From assembly GCF_012911025.1 (NCBI RefSeq), contig NZ_WUEI01000008.1, forward strand, positions 22,365-86,364: a stretch of 64,000 nucleotides of DNA. The letters run 5' to 3'. Source of the DNA: Azoarcus sp. TTM-91 (lineage in GTDB: Bacteria; Pseudomonadota; Gammaproteobacteria; Burkholderiales; Rhodocyclaceae). Below, in pieces: positions 8,333 to 16,685 of this stretch (position 1 is its first letter; every line of letters begins with the position of its first letter). Under the pieces are notes generated by a model. That model did not search any database. It saw only the letters and a list, made by a program, of their open reading frames with translations, and had not been told where the DNA came from. Made by a program: the position numbers and the translations under genes.

Positions 8333-9013
8333 GTGAACCACTCCCTTGATGGCGGCCGCAAGCCGGTCGCCCCGCGCTGGAGCCTGCTGGCCGCGCTGCT
8401 GCTGTGCGCAGGCGCCCACGCCCAGCAGGGCGGCAGCATGGAAGAACGCCTGCGCACCCAATTGCGGGTGACCACCACCCAGCTGCAGCAGGCGCAGAAC
8501 GAGCTGGCCGCGCTGAAGGCGGCCGGCCCGACAACACCAGCCAGCGGCGAAATCGATGCGATGAAAGCCGAACTGAGCAAGCTCAAGGCCGAACTGGCCG
8601 GCGAGCGCGCAGCGCGGCAGAAGACTCGCGAGGAGTCGCTGCGCGTGCGCGACCAGGCCGAAGGCGTGCTGGAGAAGAGCAGCGCCCAGGTGGCGCAATA
8701 CCGCAACGCCTACGACGAACTGCTCAAGCTCGCCCGCAACTCGGAGGCCGAACGCCAGCGCCTGATTGCGGCGGACAAGCTGCGTGGCGAAGCGCTTGCC
8801 CAGTGCGAGGCGAAGAACCTGCAGTTGTACGAAACCGGCAAGGAAATCCTGCGCGCCTATGAAACCATGGACGTGGCGACGGTGATGTCTGCCCGCCAGC
8901 CATTCGCTGGCGCCGCCCGCGTCAAGCTGGAAGAAGCAGCCCAGCAGTACGGCGACACGCTCTACAGCAACCGCTTCGATTCCAGCAGCGTGAAGTTGGA
9001 GGAGGCGAAATGA
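8333..9013 (+). CDS. Periplasmic coiled-coil protein, unknown function
   Basis: A 226-residue protein with a GTG start at 8333 behind AAGGATG, 10 bases after the porin stop. An N-terminal signal peptide (RWSLLAALLLCAGAHAQ) is followed by an extended heptad-rich coiled coil over about residues 40-165 (TTQLQQAQNELAALKAAG; MKAELSKLKAELAGERAARQ). A more globular C-terminus contains CEAKNLQLYETGKEILRAYE. No enzyme motif is visible and I recognise no named family. Its overlap with the PPIase gene (ATGA) and its place in the run argue for a periplasmic scaffold or chaperone of the secretion module (inference). Confidence 0.8.
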   Translation: MNHSLDGGRKPVAPRWSLLAALLLCAGAHAQQGGSMEERLRTQLRVTTTQLQQAQNELAALKAAGPTTPASGEIDAMKAELSKLKAELAGERAARQKTREESLRVRDQAEGVLEKSSAQVAQYRNAYDELLKLARNSEAERQRLIAADKLRGEALAQCEAKNLQLYETGKEILRAYETMDVATVMSARQPFAGAARVKLEEAAQQYGDTLYSNRFDSSSVKLEEAK

Positions 9014-9945
9014 GCGCGCGCCTTTCGAATGGTCATCATTCCCTGCGTCGCCTGCGCGCCTTCGCCGCCATGCTGTTGGCGCTAGCCGCCGGCGGTGTGT
9101 GGGCGGCCGACAACGGCGGCCAGACGGTGGCCAGCGCTGGCGACCTGAGCATCAAGCAGCAGGAGCTGGAAACCACGCTGCGCAAGCTCGACGCCAACGA
9201 ACGGCAGGCCCTGCGTAGCGATCCGGCGGGCGTCGAACGCTGGCTGCGCCAGCGCCTGGCCGGCGAAGCCCTGCTGCAGGAAGCCCGCCGCAAGGACTGG
9301 GCCGCGCGGCCGGAGGTAAAGGCCCAGCTGGACGCGGCGGTGCGCGAGGTGTCGGAGCGCATCATCGCCAACAGCTACCTGGAATCCGTCGCCAAGGTGC
9401 CGGAGAGCTATCCCTCGGATGCCGAGTTGCGCGCGGCCTACGAGCAGGAGAAGGCCAATCTGCAGGTACCGGCTTTCTACCAGCTGGCGCAGATCTTCCT
9501 TGCCGCGCCGGCGGGCGATGCGGCGGCGGTGACGCGCACCCGCGCCAGTGCCGAAGCGCTCGCCAGGCAGGCCGCAGCCGGGGATTTCGCCGCGTTGGCG
9601 CGCCAGCACTCGCAGGACGAAAGCTCCGCCGCCCGTGGGGGTGAAGTCGGCAGCCTGCCGCTGGCGCAGATGCTGCCGGAGATGCGCCCGGTGGTCGCCG
9701 GCATGAAGGCGGGCGAGGTGCGCGGCCCGGTGCAGTCGGCCGCCGGCTTCCACCTCGTCAAGCTGCTGGCCAGCACGCCGGCACGCGTCGCCACGCTGGA
9801 GGAAGTTGCGCCCCGCCTGCGCGCGGCACTGCGCCAGCAGCGTCTGCAGCAGCAGATCGCCAGCCACATGGACGGCCTGGTGCCGGCCACCACCGTGAAG
9901 ATCGATAGCGCCGCCGTTACCGCGGCGCTGAACAAGGCCGACTGA
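9010..9945 (+). CDS. Periplasmic parvulin-type peptidyl-prolyl isomerase (SurA/PpiC-like)
   Basis: A 311-residue protein with a signal peptide (AAMLLALAAGGVWAADN). An N-terminal SurA_N-like helical region covers about residues 40-140 (LSIKQQELETTLRKLDANER). One rotamase domain covers about 155-255 (FYQLAQIFLAAPAG; FAALARQHSQDESSAARGGE; GEVRGPVQSAAGFHLVKLL), and a C-terminal helix follows. Such proteins isomerise Xaa-Pro bonds and chaperone unfolded outer-membrane or secreted polypeptides in the periplasm. This copy is part of the TPS run, so a likely client is the exoprotein or the porin (inference). A second parvulin at 54489-55271 is in a housekeeping operon. Confidence 0.88.
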   Translation: MSARLSNGHHSLRRLRAFAAMLLALAAGGVWAADNGGQTVASAGDLSIKQQELETTLRKLDANERQALRSDPAGVERWLRQRLAGEALLQEARRKDWAARPEVKAQLDAAVREVSERIIANSYLESVAKVPESYPSDAELRAAYEQEKANLQVPAFYQLAQIFLAAPAGDAAAVTRTRASAEALARQAAAGDFAALARQHSQDESSAARGGEVGSLPLAQMLPEMRPVVAGMKAGEVRGPVQSAAGFHLVKLLASTPARVATLEEVAPRLRAALRQQRLQQQIASHMDGLVPATTVKIDSAAVTAALNKAD

Positions 9946-9980
9946 GTCGGCACGAACACCTTTTACATCCAGGAGTAGCA

Positions 9981-10508
9981 ATGAGCGGCAATCAGGAAAA
10001 CGCTAAGAGCAACGAGATCACGGCGCCGGTGCTGGCGGCGGTTGGCCCGGAGCAGCTGGGCGAGGCCATCAAGCTCGCCGGCTGCGCCGTCACCCCGGTG
10101 GAGCAGAACGGCGTCATCCGCCTGCACAGCGCCAGCCACGGCGTGGGCTTCCAGGTGCTGTGGGGCAACCAGCTCGCCGCCGGCCAGTACGCCGACTTCA
10201 CCTTCAGCTGCCCGCTGCGCATCCAGGGCGGCAGCCTGCCGGACGGCCTGCTGCAGGAGTGGCACCGCAGCCGCCGCTTCGCCCGCGTCTCCCAGCATGG
10301 CGAGTTCATCGCGCTGGAGATGGACGTGCTCGTCGCCGGCGGCGTCACCAGCGGCCACCTGACGGTCCAGGCCCAGCTGTGGACGCAGATGATGGGCCAG
10401 TTCTTCGTCTATCTGCGCAACTACAAGGCGGATGCGGAAGCGGCATCCACCGGAGGTGGCGAGGGCGCAGCCCCCGCCGTTGAGGAAGAGGCGGCGAACG
10501 CCGCCTGA
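9981..10508 (+). CDS. YbjN-like domain protein, last gene of the TPS run
   Basis: A 175-residue protein with no signal peptide, preceded by CAGGAG at 9969-9974. The core (about 35-145) reads AGCAVTPVEQNGVIRLHSAS, GFQVLWGNQL, YADFTFSCPLRIQGG, EWHRSRRFARVSQHGEF and VTSGHLTVQAQLWTQMMGQF. That fits the YbjN family, whose fold is related to type III secretion chaperones. The tail is acidic, Ala/Gly-rich and probably disordered. As a cytoplasmic protein at the end of a secretion operon it could hold the exoprotein before export (inference only). It starts 35 bases after the PPIase gene, and a strong hairpin terminator lies 270 bases downstream. Confidence 0.7.
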   Translation: MSGNQENAKSNEITAPVLAAVGPEQLGEAIKLAGCAVTPVEQNGVIRLHSASHGVGFQVLWGNQLAAGQYADFTFSCPLRIQGGSLPDGLLQEWHRSRRFARVSQHGEFIALEMDVLVAGGVTSGHLTVQAQLWTQMMGQFFVYLRNYKADAEAASTGGGEGAAPAVEEEAANAA

Positions 10509-11035
10509 AGCGAAGGCTCGCGCAAAGCCTGCCCTGTAGTGGCATCTCCTGTCTGACGCGGCAAGGGCTGCGCCGGGCGGCGAGGTTGAGGGGCCTCCCG
10601 CCCACTGGTGGTTACCGTGGTGACCGCCTTACAGGCGACGCCTTGAGGGATGCATGACGAGGCGGGCTCGATGCGGCCGGAGAAGGAGGGAAGCCTATCG
10701 AGTCAGAAGCAGATTGAAGGGGGGCGCCCTGTTGCCGCAGCGTCCGGAGAGGTCCGGCCACGGGCGACGGGGTGCGGATCGGGCAATGTGCCGGTTGGCG
10801 CATTGCCCGATTTTTCGTTGCGGGCTGTACCTTGCCTGGTCCCGGCTCCGGTTTCCGCTACCCCGGGGGAAACCGCCAGCGGAATTGGAAGCCTACGCCT
10901 CGGTCCACCTTCCGCTCACTTGCGACACCATCCACGTTCGCCAAGAATGGCTCTCCGCCGGAGCGAACCGCGCCAGGAGCGCTTCGCATTGCGCCTATTA
11001 GCCCGCCCGTGCCGCCTCACACCAAGGACTCCCCG
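10509..11035. other. Gene-free stretch ending the TPS run
   Basis: 527 bases with no ORF I would defend. A strong terminator hairpin (10778-10815) splits it. The left part could be the 3' untranslated region of the secretion operon or an unrecognised small RNA. The right part (10816-11035) is presumably the promoter and leader of the phosphodiesterase-like gene. Long frames crossing it on both strands have no family features. Confidence 0.5.
10778..10815 (+). terminator. Rho-independent terminator of the TPS run
   Basis: Perfect 11-bp inverted repeat ATCGGGCAATG / CATTGCCCGAT (10778-10788 and 10801-10811) with a 12-base loop, running into five T residues (10811-10815). It is 270 bases after the YbjN-like stop and co-oriented with that operon. 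Confidence 0.8.
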
Positions 11036-12226
11036 ATGCTGGATGCACGCCTGTTCCCCTTGCCGCGCAACGCGGTGTGGCCCGATTACGGCAGCCACGG
11101 CCTGCTGGGGCTGACACGCGCCCTCGGGAGCTGGCTGCAGGGGCATGAGGAATTGACCTTGCCCGGTTTGCCACCGCGCCAGCCGCGCGGCGTGGTGCTG
11201 CTGGTGATCGATGGCCTGGGCGACACCTTCCTGCAGCGCCTGGGGCAGGGCAGCCGGATGCATGCGCAGCAGCTGGCGCGGCTGACCTCGGTCTGCCCCT
11301 CGACCACCGCCAGCGCGGTCACCACGCTCTACACCGGGCTGGCACCGGCGGAGCACGGGCTGACTGGCTGGTTCATCCAGGACAGGCGCTTCGGCGGCGT
11401 GATCGCGCCACTGCCATTGCAGCGCCGTGGCGGAGGGCGGCTGCGTGGGCCCTTCCTCGGTGCGCGCCTGTTTCCTTACCGCACTCTGGCACAGCGGGCG
11501 CGGCGACCGGTATCGGTGCTGACGCCGGCCGAGCTCGCGCCCTCCGGCTATACATTCCGCCACACGAGAGGGGCCAGGGTGATCGGCTATCCGCAGCTGA
11601 AAGACCTGCTGCCGGCCGTCCTGGACGAAGCCGCGCGGCTGGACGGGCGCGGGCTGATCCATGCCTATTACCCCGGCTTCGACGCTCTCAGCCACAAGCT
11701 GGGGCCATATGCGAAGGAAGTGCAGGGCCTGTTCGGCCGGCTGGATGAACTGTTCGCCGCGCTGGCGGCCGGGCTGCGTCGGCACGGGATGACGTTGCTG
11801 GTGACCGCCGATCACGGTTTCATCGAAGCGCCGGAGGAGCGCCACTACCGCCTGGACGCGCGCTCGCCGGTGCAGGCCATGCTGGCCGCGCCCCTCTTAG
11901 GCGAGCGGCGGCTGGCCTTCTGCCAGGTGCGCGCCGGGGCCGAGCAGGAGTTCGAGGATTTCGCCGCCCGGGATCTGGCCGGCCGGGCGGTGGCGGTGCG
12001 TTCCCGCCGGCTGCTGGCCGCGGGCCTGTTCGGGCCGGGACCGCGGCATGCCCGCCTCGCCGAGCGGCTTGGCAACTACGCGCTGTTGATGGAGGCGGGG
12101 CACACGCTGTCCGACCGCTTGCCGGGAGAGGACGAGCTCAGGATGCGCGGCGTGCATGGGGGATTGAGCGGGGAGGAAATGTGGATTCCGCTGATCCACG
12201 CGGGCGCGGAAGGCGAGGACGCGTAG
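11036..12226 (+). CDS. Alkaline phosphatase-superfamily phosphodiesterase/nucleotide pyrophosphatase-like hydrolase
   Basis: A 396-residue cytoplasmic protein (no signal peptide). Metal-binding and nucleophile motifs of the type I phosphodiesterase/nucleotide pyrophosphatase family are visible. These are VVLLVIDGLGD near residue 55, the Thr nucleophile in CPSTTASAVTTLYTG near 88-92, YYPGFDALSHKLGP near 208-221 (D and H ligands) and LVTADHGFIEAPEE near 244. I chose the ATG at 11036 because the family alignment begins there; the frame is open further upstream without a recognisable domain. It stands alone downstream of a terminator. The substrate is unknown. Confidence 0.85.
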   Translation: MLDARLFPLPRNAVWPDYGSHGLLGLTRALGSWLQGHEELTLPGLPPRQPRGVVLLVIDGLGDTFLQRLGQGSRMHAQQLARLTSVCPSTTASAVTTLYTGLAPAEHGLTGWFIQDRRFGGVIAPLPLQRRGGGRLRGPFLGARLFPYRTLAQRARRPVSVLTPAELAPSGYTFRHTRGARVIGYPQLKDLLPAVLDEAARLDGRGLIHAYYPGFDALSHKLGPYAKEVQGLFGRLDELFAALAAGLRRHGMTLLVTADHGFIEAPEERHYRLDARSPVQAMLAAPLLGERRLAFCQVRAGAEQEFEDFAARDLAGRAVAVRSRRLLAAGLFGPGPRHARLAERLGNYALLMEAGHTLSDRLPGEDELRMRGVHGGLSGEEMWIPLIHAGAEGEDA

Positions 12227-12374
12227 TCTCCCGGCAAGCCTCTCCGGAAGGGAGGCTGAGCCACATCCCGGGAAGAAGGCGCGGGGGAGCGGGGGCGGAG
12301 CGCATCCAGGCAGGGCGATGGCCTCATGCATCCGGCCGCGCCGAGCGGAGCAGCCCGCCCGGCTCGCAGGCTGC

Positions 12375-12827
12375 TCAGTGCAGGTCTTCTTCCGCCGGCG
12401 GCAGGGGCAGCGCCATGATGCCTTCGTCCAGCAACTCGCCCAGTTCCCGGACCGAAGCGGCGCCGCGGATGGAACGCGCCTCGCTCTCGCCGTAGTGGAT
12501 CTTGCGGGCTTCCTCGGGGAAGCGGGCGCCGACATCCTCTGCATCGTTGCCCATGCGCCGCAGCGCGGCAATGGCCTGGGCGAGCATCGTGCCGGTGTCT
12601 GCGGGCAGCGTCGGCACATCGGCCGGCTTGCCCCGCGGCGGGAGTTCCGCCGGCCCTGCGCTGCGAGTCTGCACATAGGGTGCGCTGGGCAGGCGGCGGA
12701 TCTGGGTGGAGTCGCACACCGGGCAGGAGATCTGCCCGGCTTGCTGTTGCGTTTCAAAGGCGTCGCTGGAGGCGAACCAGCCTTCGAAGCGATGATCGCG
12801 CCCGCAGCACAGGTCGAGGACGATCAT
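12375..12827 (-). CDS. DUF1178 family protein
   Basis: A 150-residue protein beginning MIVLDLCCGRDHRFEGWFAS with CPVCDSTQIRRLPSAPYV at about residues 35-52. Its C-terminal part includes RKIHYGESEARSIRGAAS and the end LLDEGIMALPLPP, all hallmarks of DUF1178. The N-terminal C-x2-C resembles a small zinc ribbon, and the HYGE/RSIRG segment is the conserved core. The family is common in alpha- and betaproteobacteria and has no established function. It lies 28 bases downstream of tRNA-Leu(UAA) on the same strand and may share its transcript with the minCDE-tRNA unit. Confidence 0.9.
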   Translation of the reverse strand: MIVLDLCCGRDHRFEGWFASSDAFETQQQAGQISCPVCDSTQIRRLPSAPYVQTRSAGPAELPPRGKPADVPTLPADTGTMLAQAIAALRRMGNDAEDVGARFPEEARKIHYGESEARSIRGAASVRELGELLDEGIMALPLPPAEEDLH

Positions 12828-12855
12828 CGAGCCGCGCCCGGCGGGAGCAGGGCGG

Positions 12856-12940
12856 TGGTACCCGGAGCGGGGGTCGAACCCGCACGCCTTGCGGCTTCGG
12901 ATTTTAAGTCCGATGTGTCTACCAATTTCACCATCCGGGC
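12856..12940 (-). tRNA. tRNA-Leu (anticodon UAA)
   Basis: The minus-strand sequence folds as a class II tRNA. The acceptor stem GCCCGGA pairs with TCCGGGT (the outermost pair is G-U). The anticodon stem TCGGA/TCCGA encloses CTTAAAA (anticodon TAA). A long variable arm, GTTCGAC in the T loop and an encoded CCA (TGG at 12856-12858) complete it. It sits between minE and the DUF1178 gene. Confidence 0.96.
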
Positions 12941-12947
12941 ATCGTGG

Positions 12948-13208
12948 TCAGCGTCCCTGCTCGGGCAGGACGATGTTGACCTCCAGGACTTCGTAGTTGT
13001 CCTGCTTTTCCAGCTGAACCTTGATGTCGTCCGGGTTGACCGCGACGTACTTGGAGATGACCTCGATGAGTTCCTTCTGCAGCGCAGGAAGGAAGTCGGC
13101 CGCAGCGGCCCCGCCGCTGCGCTCGTGGGCGATCAGCAGCGACAGCCGGTTCTTGGCGATATCGGCTGTGCGCTTCTTTTCGCCGAAGAGGCGGGCAAGC
13201 AGGGACAT
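12948..13208 (-). CDS. minE: MinE, topological specificity factor of division-site selection
   Basis: An 86-residue protein beginning [20 protein letters not shown], the amphipathic membrane-targeting and anti-MinCD segment. The dimerisation domain follows ([46 protein letters not shown]), as expected for MinE. It stimulates MinD ATPase and sets up the pole-to-pole oscillation that keeps MinC away from midcell. The start at 13208 gives the canonical N-terminus; the open frame upstream overlaps minD and is not coding. minD ends one base before it, so min genes are translationally linked in the order minC-minD-minE. Confidence 0.97.
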   Translation of the reverse strand: MSLLARLFGEKKRTADIAKNRLSLLIAHERSGGAAAADFLPALQKELIEVISKYVAVNPDDIKVQLEKQDNYEVLEVNIVLPEQGR

Positions 13209-13209
13209 G

Positions 13210-14022
13210 TCACTTGCCTCCGAACAGGCGCTTGATGAGGCCGGGCTTCTCGTAATTGACGAAGCGCAGCTCGCGGTCTTCGCCGAGGAAGCGGGAAACC
13301 ACGTCCGCATAGGCCTCGGCGACATCGGTGCCTTTCAGGTGGATGGCCGGCGTGCCCTGGTTGGACGCATGCAGCACCGACTCGGATTCCGGGATCACGC
13401 CGATCAGCGGCACCCGCAGCAGTTCCTGCACGTCCTTGTAGGACAGCATTTCGCCATCTTCCACCCGCTTGGCGGAGTAGCGCGTCACCAGCAGGTGTTC
13501 CTTGACCGGCTCGCCGCCTTCGCGGGCGCGCTTGGACTTCGACTGCAGGATGCCCAGGATGCGGTCGGAGTCGCGCACCGAGGACACTTCGGGGTTGGTG
13601 GTGACGACGGCTTCGTCGGCGAAGGTCAACGCCATCACCGCGCCGCGCTCGATGCCGGCCGGCGAATCGCAGACCACGTAGTCGAAGCCCATGTGCTCCA
13701 GTTCCTTGAGCACCACCTCCACGCCTTCCTCGGTCAGTGCGTCCTTGTCGCGCGTCTGCGAGGCGGGGAGGATGAAGAGGTTCTCGCAGTGCTTGTCCTT
13801 GATCAGCGCCTGGTTGAGCTTGGCTTCGCCGTTGATGACGTTCACCAGGTCGTACACCACGCGGCGTTCGCAGCCCATGATGAGGTCGAGGTTGCGCAGG
13901 CCGACGTCGAAGTCGATGACCGCGGTCTTGAAGCCGCGCAGGGCGAGGCCGGAGGAGAAGGCCGCGCTGGTGGTGGTCTTGCCCACGCCGCCCTTGCCGG
14001 ATGTTACGACGATTACTCTCAC
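13210..14022 (-). CDS. minD: MinD, septum-site determining ATPase
   Basis: A 270-residue deviant Walker-A ATPase. The P-loop [15 protein letters not shown] is near residues 8-22 with the signature lysine. [21 protein letters not shown] and [13 protein letters not shown] (Walker B-type) are both characteristic of MinD. The C-terminal amphipathic helix (LIKRLFGGK) is the membrane-targeting sequence. MinD recruits MinC and MinE to the inner membrane. The gene lies between minC and minE with tight spacing. Confidence 0.98.
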   Translation of the reverse strand: MRVIVVTSGKGGVGKTTTSAAFSSGLALRGFKTAVIDFDVGLRNLDLIMGCERRVVYDLVNVINGEAKLNQALIKDKHCENLFILPASQTRDKDALTEEGVEVVLKELEHMGFDYVVCDSPAGIERGAVMALTFADEAVVTTNPEVSSVRDSDRILGILQSKSKRAREGGEPVKEHLLVTRYSAKRVEDGEMLSYKDVQELLRVPLIGVIPESESVLHASNQGTPAIHLKGTDVAEAYADVVSRFLGEDRELRFVNYEKPGLIKRLFGGK

Positions 14023-14054
14023 GGTTTCCCCTTGTTGGATATGGCTGGCGCTGC

Positions 14055-14816
14055 TCAGTCGAGCTGCAGCGCTTCGATGGTCAATGTCTGTTCTTTGCCG
14101 GCGCCGCCGAGGCGGACGACGGCCGCGCGGCCGCCCACCGCTTCGGGGACGCCACGTTCGAAAGTGCGATACACCCCGGCGATGGAAACCAGCTCGGGGC
14201 CGAAATTGGTGGCGATGATGCGGGCGCCGGCGTTGCCCTGGGCTCCAGCCAGCGCACGGCCGCGCAGCGGGCCGAAGCAGTGGATGCTGCCGTCGGCGAT
14301 CACCTCTGCGCCATTGCTTATGCCGGCGAGCAGCACCAGATCGCCGCCGCGGGCATAGACCTGCTGGCCGGAACGCAGCGGCCGGTCGACGAACAGGGTG
14401 TTCGGCTGCGGCGCGCTCACCACCGGTTGCGGTGCCGCGACCGGCGCCGGCGCGGCGGCAGGCGCGGCTTCGGCGGCAGGGCGGTCGCGCAACTCGGCGC
14501 CATCCAGGATCGCCAGGCCGGCCTGGCGGGCGGCCTGGACCAGGGCTTCAGGCAGGTTGCGCACGCCCACCGGCTGTAGCTGATAACGGCGGAACAGGGA
14601 CAGCAGGCCGGCCCAGTCGATGCGCGCAGGTGCCTGCGACAGGCCGGAGAAATCCAGCACCGCAGCTTCACCGTTGAAGAAATCCGGCATGCCGCCCATC
14701 AATTTGTGCAGGGCGTCGGCCAGGCGAGCCGGTTCCGTCTCACGCAGGACCGCAACGGTGGCACCCAGGGCCGAGTTGCGGAATTCGATGGAGCGGGCGG
14801 AGGCGGCAGCGGACAT
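14055..14816 (-). CDS. minC: MinC, septum-site determining FtsZ inhibitor
   Basis: A 253-residue protein. The N-terminal domain (about 10-100: IEFRNSALGATVAVLRETEP, FFNGEAAVLDFSGL) inhibits FtsZ polymerisation. An Ala/Pro-rich linker (about 118-150) joins a C-terminal beta-helix domain that binds MinD (RSGQQVYARGGDLVLLAGIS, GAEVIADGSIHCFGPLRGRA, IIATNFGPELVSIAGVYRTF). I chose the ATG at 14816; a TTG at 14834 would add six residues. It is the first gene of minCDE, which reads toward tRNA-Leu. Confidence 0.96.
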   Translation of the reverse strand: MSAAASARSIEFRNSALGATVAVLRETEPARLADALHKLMGGMPDFFNGEAAVLDFSGLSQAPARIDWAGLLSLFRRYQLQPVGVRNLPEALVQAARQAGLAILDGAELRDRPAAEAAPAAAPAPVAAPQPVVSAPQPNTLFVDRPLRSGQQVYARGGDLVLLAGISNGAEVIADGSIHCFGPLRGRALAGAQGNAGARIIATNFGPELVSIAGVYRTFERGVPEAVGGRAAVVRLGGAGKEQTLTIEALQLD

Positions 14817-14891
14817 TGGGCGGAGGGCTGTCAAAATCAGCGAAGTCTACTGAGGGGCGGCGCTTCCGGCAAGGCCGCCCGCCGCCGGGCC

Positions 14892-15758
14892 TCAATGCAG
14901 CGTGGGCGGATGGAACAGCGCATCCACGTCCGCGCGGTCGAAGCGGTAGGTGTGGTTGGAGAGATCGTCATGCACCACGACCTCGCCATGCTCCTGCAAT
15001 ACCGCACGCACTTCGTCTTCGCCCAGGCCCTGCAGCATGGAGGACACCTTCTCCCGGTCCGGCGGCCAGTGGTGGATCACCGGCCGTGGCTCGAACAGGC
15101 GTACGTCCTCCTCGGCAAAGAGGCGGCCGAGCAGGGTCTCCGGCGGCAGGCCGAGCAGTTCCTCCGCCTTCACCGTCTGGGCAAGGTGATGGACGCGATC
15201 CCAGCCATCCACATCCCGCAGGTCGGCGCCCGGCAGTTTTTGCAGGAAGAGCGCGGCGGAGGCGATCGGGTTGCTGGCCAGCCACAGCCCGGCAGGCTGT
15301 TGCTCGGATTGGGCGAGGTAGTGGGTGAAGACCTCGGCGATGCTGTCGCCCTCCAGCGGCACCAGGCTCTGGTAGGGCTGCTCCAGCCCGGCGATGTCCA
15401 GGCTGAGCTGCAACCGGCCGTCGCCCACCAGTTCGCCCAGCGTGCTGCCGCGCAGTGCGCCTTCCGCCTTGGCGTAGCCGCGCAGGTTGAGCTCCTCGCT
15501 ACAGTCCACCACCAGCAGGCTGACCGGCCCGCGGCCCTGGATCTGGAAGGTGAGGCGGCCAGGCTGCTTGAGGTTGCCGGAGATGACGCTGGAAACCGCG
15601 CTCATCTCGCCCAGCAGGCGGGCCAGCTCGGGCGGGTAGCCGCGACCTTGCTGCAGGGCTTGCCAGACATCATCCAGGCGGACGACGGCGCCGCGGATGT
15701 CCAGCGCTTCGAGCATGAAGCGTTGCACGTAGCTGGAGGGAAGCTTGGGCTTGCTCAT
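14892..15758 (-). CDS. hslO: Hsp33-family chaperone lacking the redox zinc cysteines
   Basis: A 288-residue Hsp33 homologue ([80 protein letters not shown]). In canonical Hsp33 the C-terminal redox switch is C-x-C ... C-x2-C around SREKV and NxxY. Here the corresponding stretches read [14 protein letters not shown] and [15 protein letters not shown], so all four cysteines are replaced, and the DNA confirms it. The chaperone core looks intact, so it may be a constitutive or differently regulated holdase. It overlaps the ArsC-like gene upstream by four bases (ATGA), suggesting co-expression. Confidence 0.9.
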   Translation of the reverse strand: MSKPKLPSSYVQRFMLEALDIRGAVVRLDDVWQALQQGRGYPPELARLLGEMSAVSSVISGNLKQPGRLTFQIQGRGPVSLLVVDCSEELNLRGYAKAEGALRGSTLGELVGDGRLQLSLDIAGLEQPYQSLVPLEGDSIAEVFTHYLAQSEQQPAGLWLASNPIASAALFLQKLPGADLRDVDGWDRVHHLAQTVKAEELLGLPPETLLGRLFAEEDVRLFEPRPVIHHWPPDREKVSSMLQGLGEDEVRAVLQEHGEVVVHDDLSNHTYRFDRADVDALFHPPTLH

Positions 15759-16156
15759 GCATTTTCTCCGGCGGAAAGCGCGGTGGCATAGGCGGCGGGG
15801 TCGAAGCCAACCAGCAATTCACCATTGGGCAGGGCGAGCACAGGGCGGCGGATCAGGCTGGGGTTTTCCACCATCAGGGCGATGGCTTCTTCATCCGAGC
15901 CGATGCTCTGGCGTTCCACCGGAATCTTGCGCCAGGTGGTGCCACGGGTATTCACCAGTGCCTTCCAGCCCAGGCTGGCAACCCAGGGGCGGAGCAAACC
16001 GGCATCCAGGCCGTGCTTGCGGTAGTCGTGGAAACGGTATTCCTGGCCGTGCGCCGCGAACCAGGCGAAGGCCTTCTTCATGGTGTCGCAGTTGGGAATG
16101 CCGTAGCAGACCGGCACGCCGGCGGGCGCGGCGGCGGTTGGGGAAGATGCTTGCAT
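15755..16156 (-). CDS. ArsC/Spx-family reductase-like protein (YffB type)
   Basis: A 133-residue thioredoxin-fold protein. [17 protein letters not shown] at about residues 17-33 holds the family Cys, here NCDTMKKA, as in YffB-type proteins. [12 protein letters not shown] and [13 protein letters not shown] carry the conserved basic residues of the ArsC fold. A 14-residue Ala/Ser-rich N-terminal extension precedes the domain. Family members are glutathione-linked reductases or Spx-like, usually of unproven substrate. Its stop overlaps hslO by four bases, linking two stress-type proteins. Confidence 0.87.
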   Translation of the reverse strand: MQASSPTAAAPAGVPVCYGIPNCDTMKKAFAWFAAHGQEYRFHDYRKHGLDAGLLRPWVASLGWKALVNTRGTTWRKIPVERQSIGSDEEAIALMVENPSLIRRPVLALPNGELLVGFDPAAYATALSAGENA

Positions 16157-16240
16157 TGGATCTCTGTCCGGATTAGGTGCGGCGGAAGCGCGCCAGTTTA
16201 CTACGTCCGCGGGATGGCCCGCCGCTCGCCGGGTAGACGC

Positions 16241-16573
16241 TCAGTGCGTACGGTGCAAGGGCGGAGGCCGCTGACGCGGCTTGCCGTAGAGTGCGCGCAA
16301 TTCATCCTTGGCCGCGTTCAGCGTGCGGCGGCGTTCGCGGGGCAAGCGCCGGCCGGCGCGGTTCAGGTAGAAATTCAGCATGGACATGGCAGAGCGGAAG
16401 GGATCGCTCTTGCGACTGTGGCTGGCCTCAGCGGAGTGCTTCAGCGAGCGGGCGATCCTGCGCGGATCGTCGCCGCTGAACACCCCGCGCTCCAGGTCCA
16501 TGGCGTGGCTGGTTTCGGTGACTTCCTGCGACCAGCGCCGGGGGCGCCGGCCCGCTTGCTTGCGGGTGCTCAT
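16241..16573 (-). CDS. DUF3175 family protein
   Basis: A 110-residue very basic protein. The ATG at 16573 is set by AAGGAGG eight bases upstream. The family core reads RRWSQEVTETSHAMDLERGV, then RIARSLKHSAEASHSRKSDP and AMSMLNFYLNRAGRRLP. The C-terminus is Arg/Lys/Pro-rich. DUF3175 proteins are small, often found near stress genes, and have no assigned function; the charge would allow nucleic-acid binding (speculation). It stands alone between the ArsC-like gene and the DJ-1 gene. Confidence 0.85.
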   Translation of the reverse strand: MSTRKQAGRRPRRWSQEVTETSHAMDLERGVFSGDDPRRIARSLKHSAEASHSRKSDPFRSAMSMLNFYLNRAGRRLPRERRRTLNAAKDELRALYGKPRQRPPPLHRTH

Positions 16574-16685
16574 GCGAGGCCTCCTTACGTACCGGGGGCC
16601 GAGGCGCCGCAACTTGCCCGCGCCGCGGCCAGATCTCCGTCGGCGGTGAGGCAGCGCCAGCGGCTGCCCCAAGCCCTTGCCGGTC

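Noticed and set aside
6424..8706. 760-codon minus-strand frame under the porin
   Set aside because: Shadow of the porin and coiled-coil genes caused by high third-position GC.
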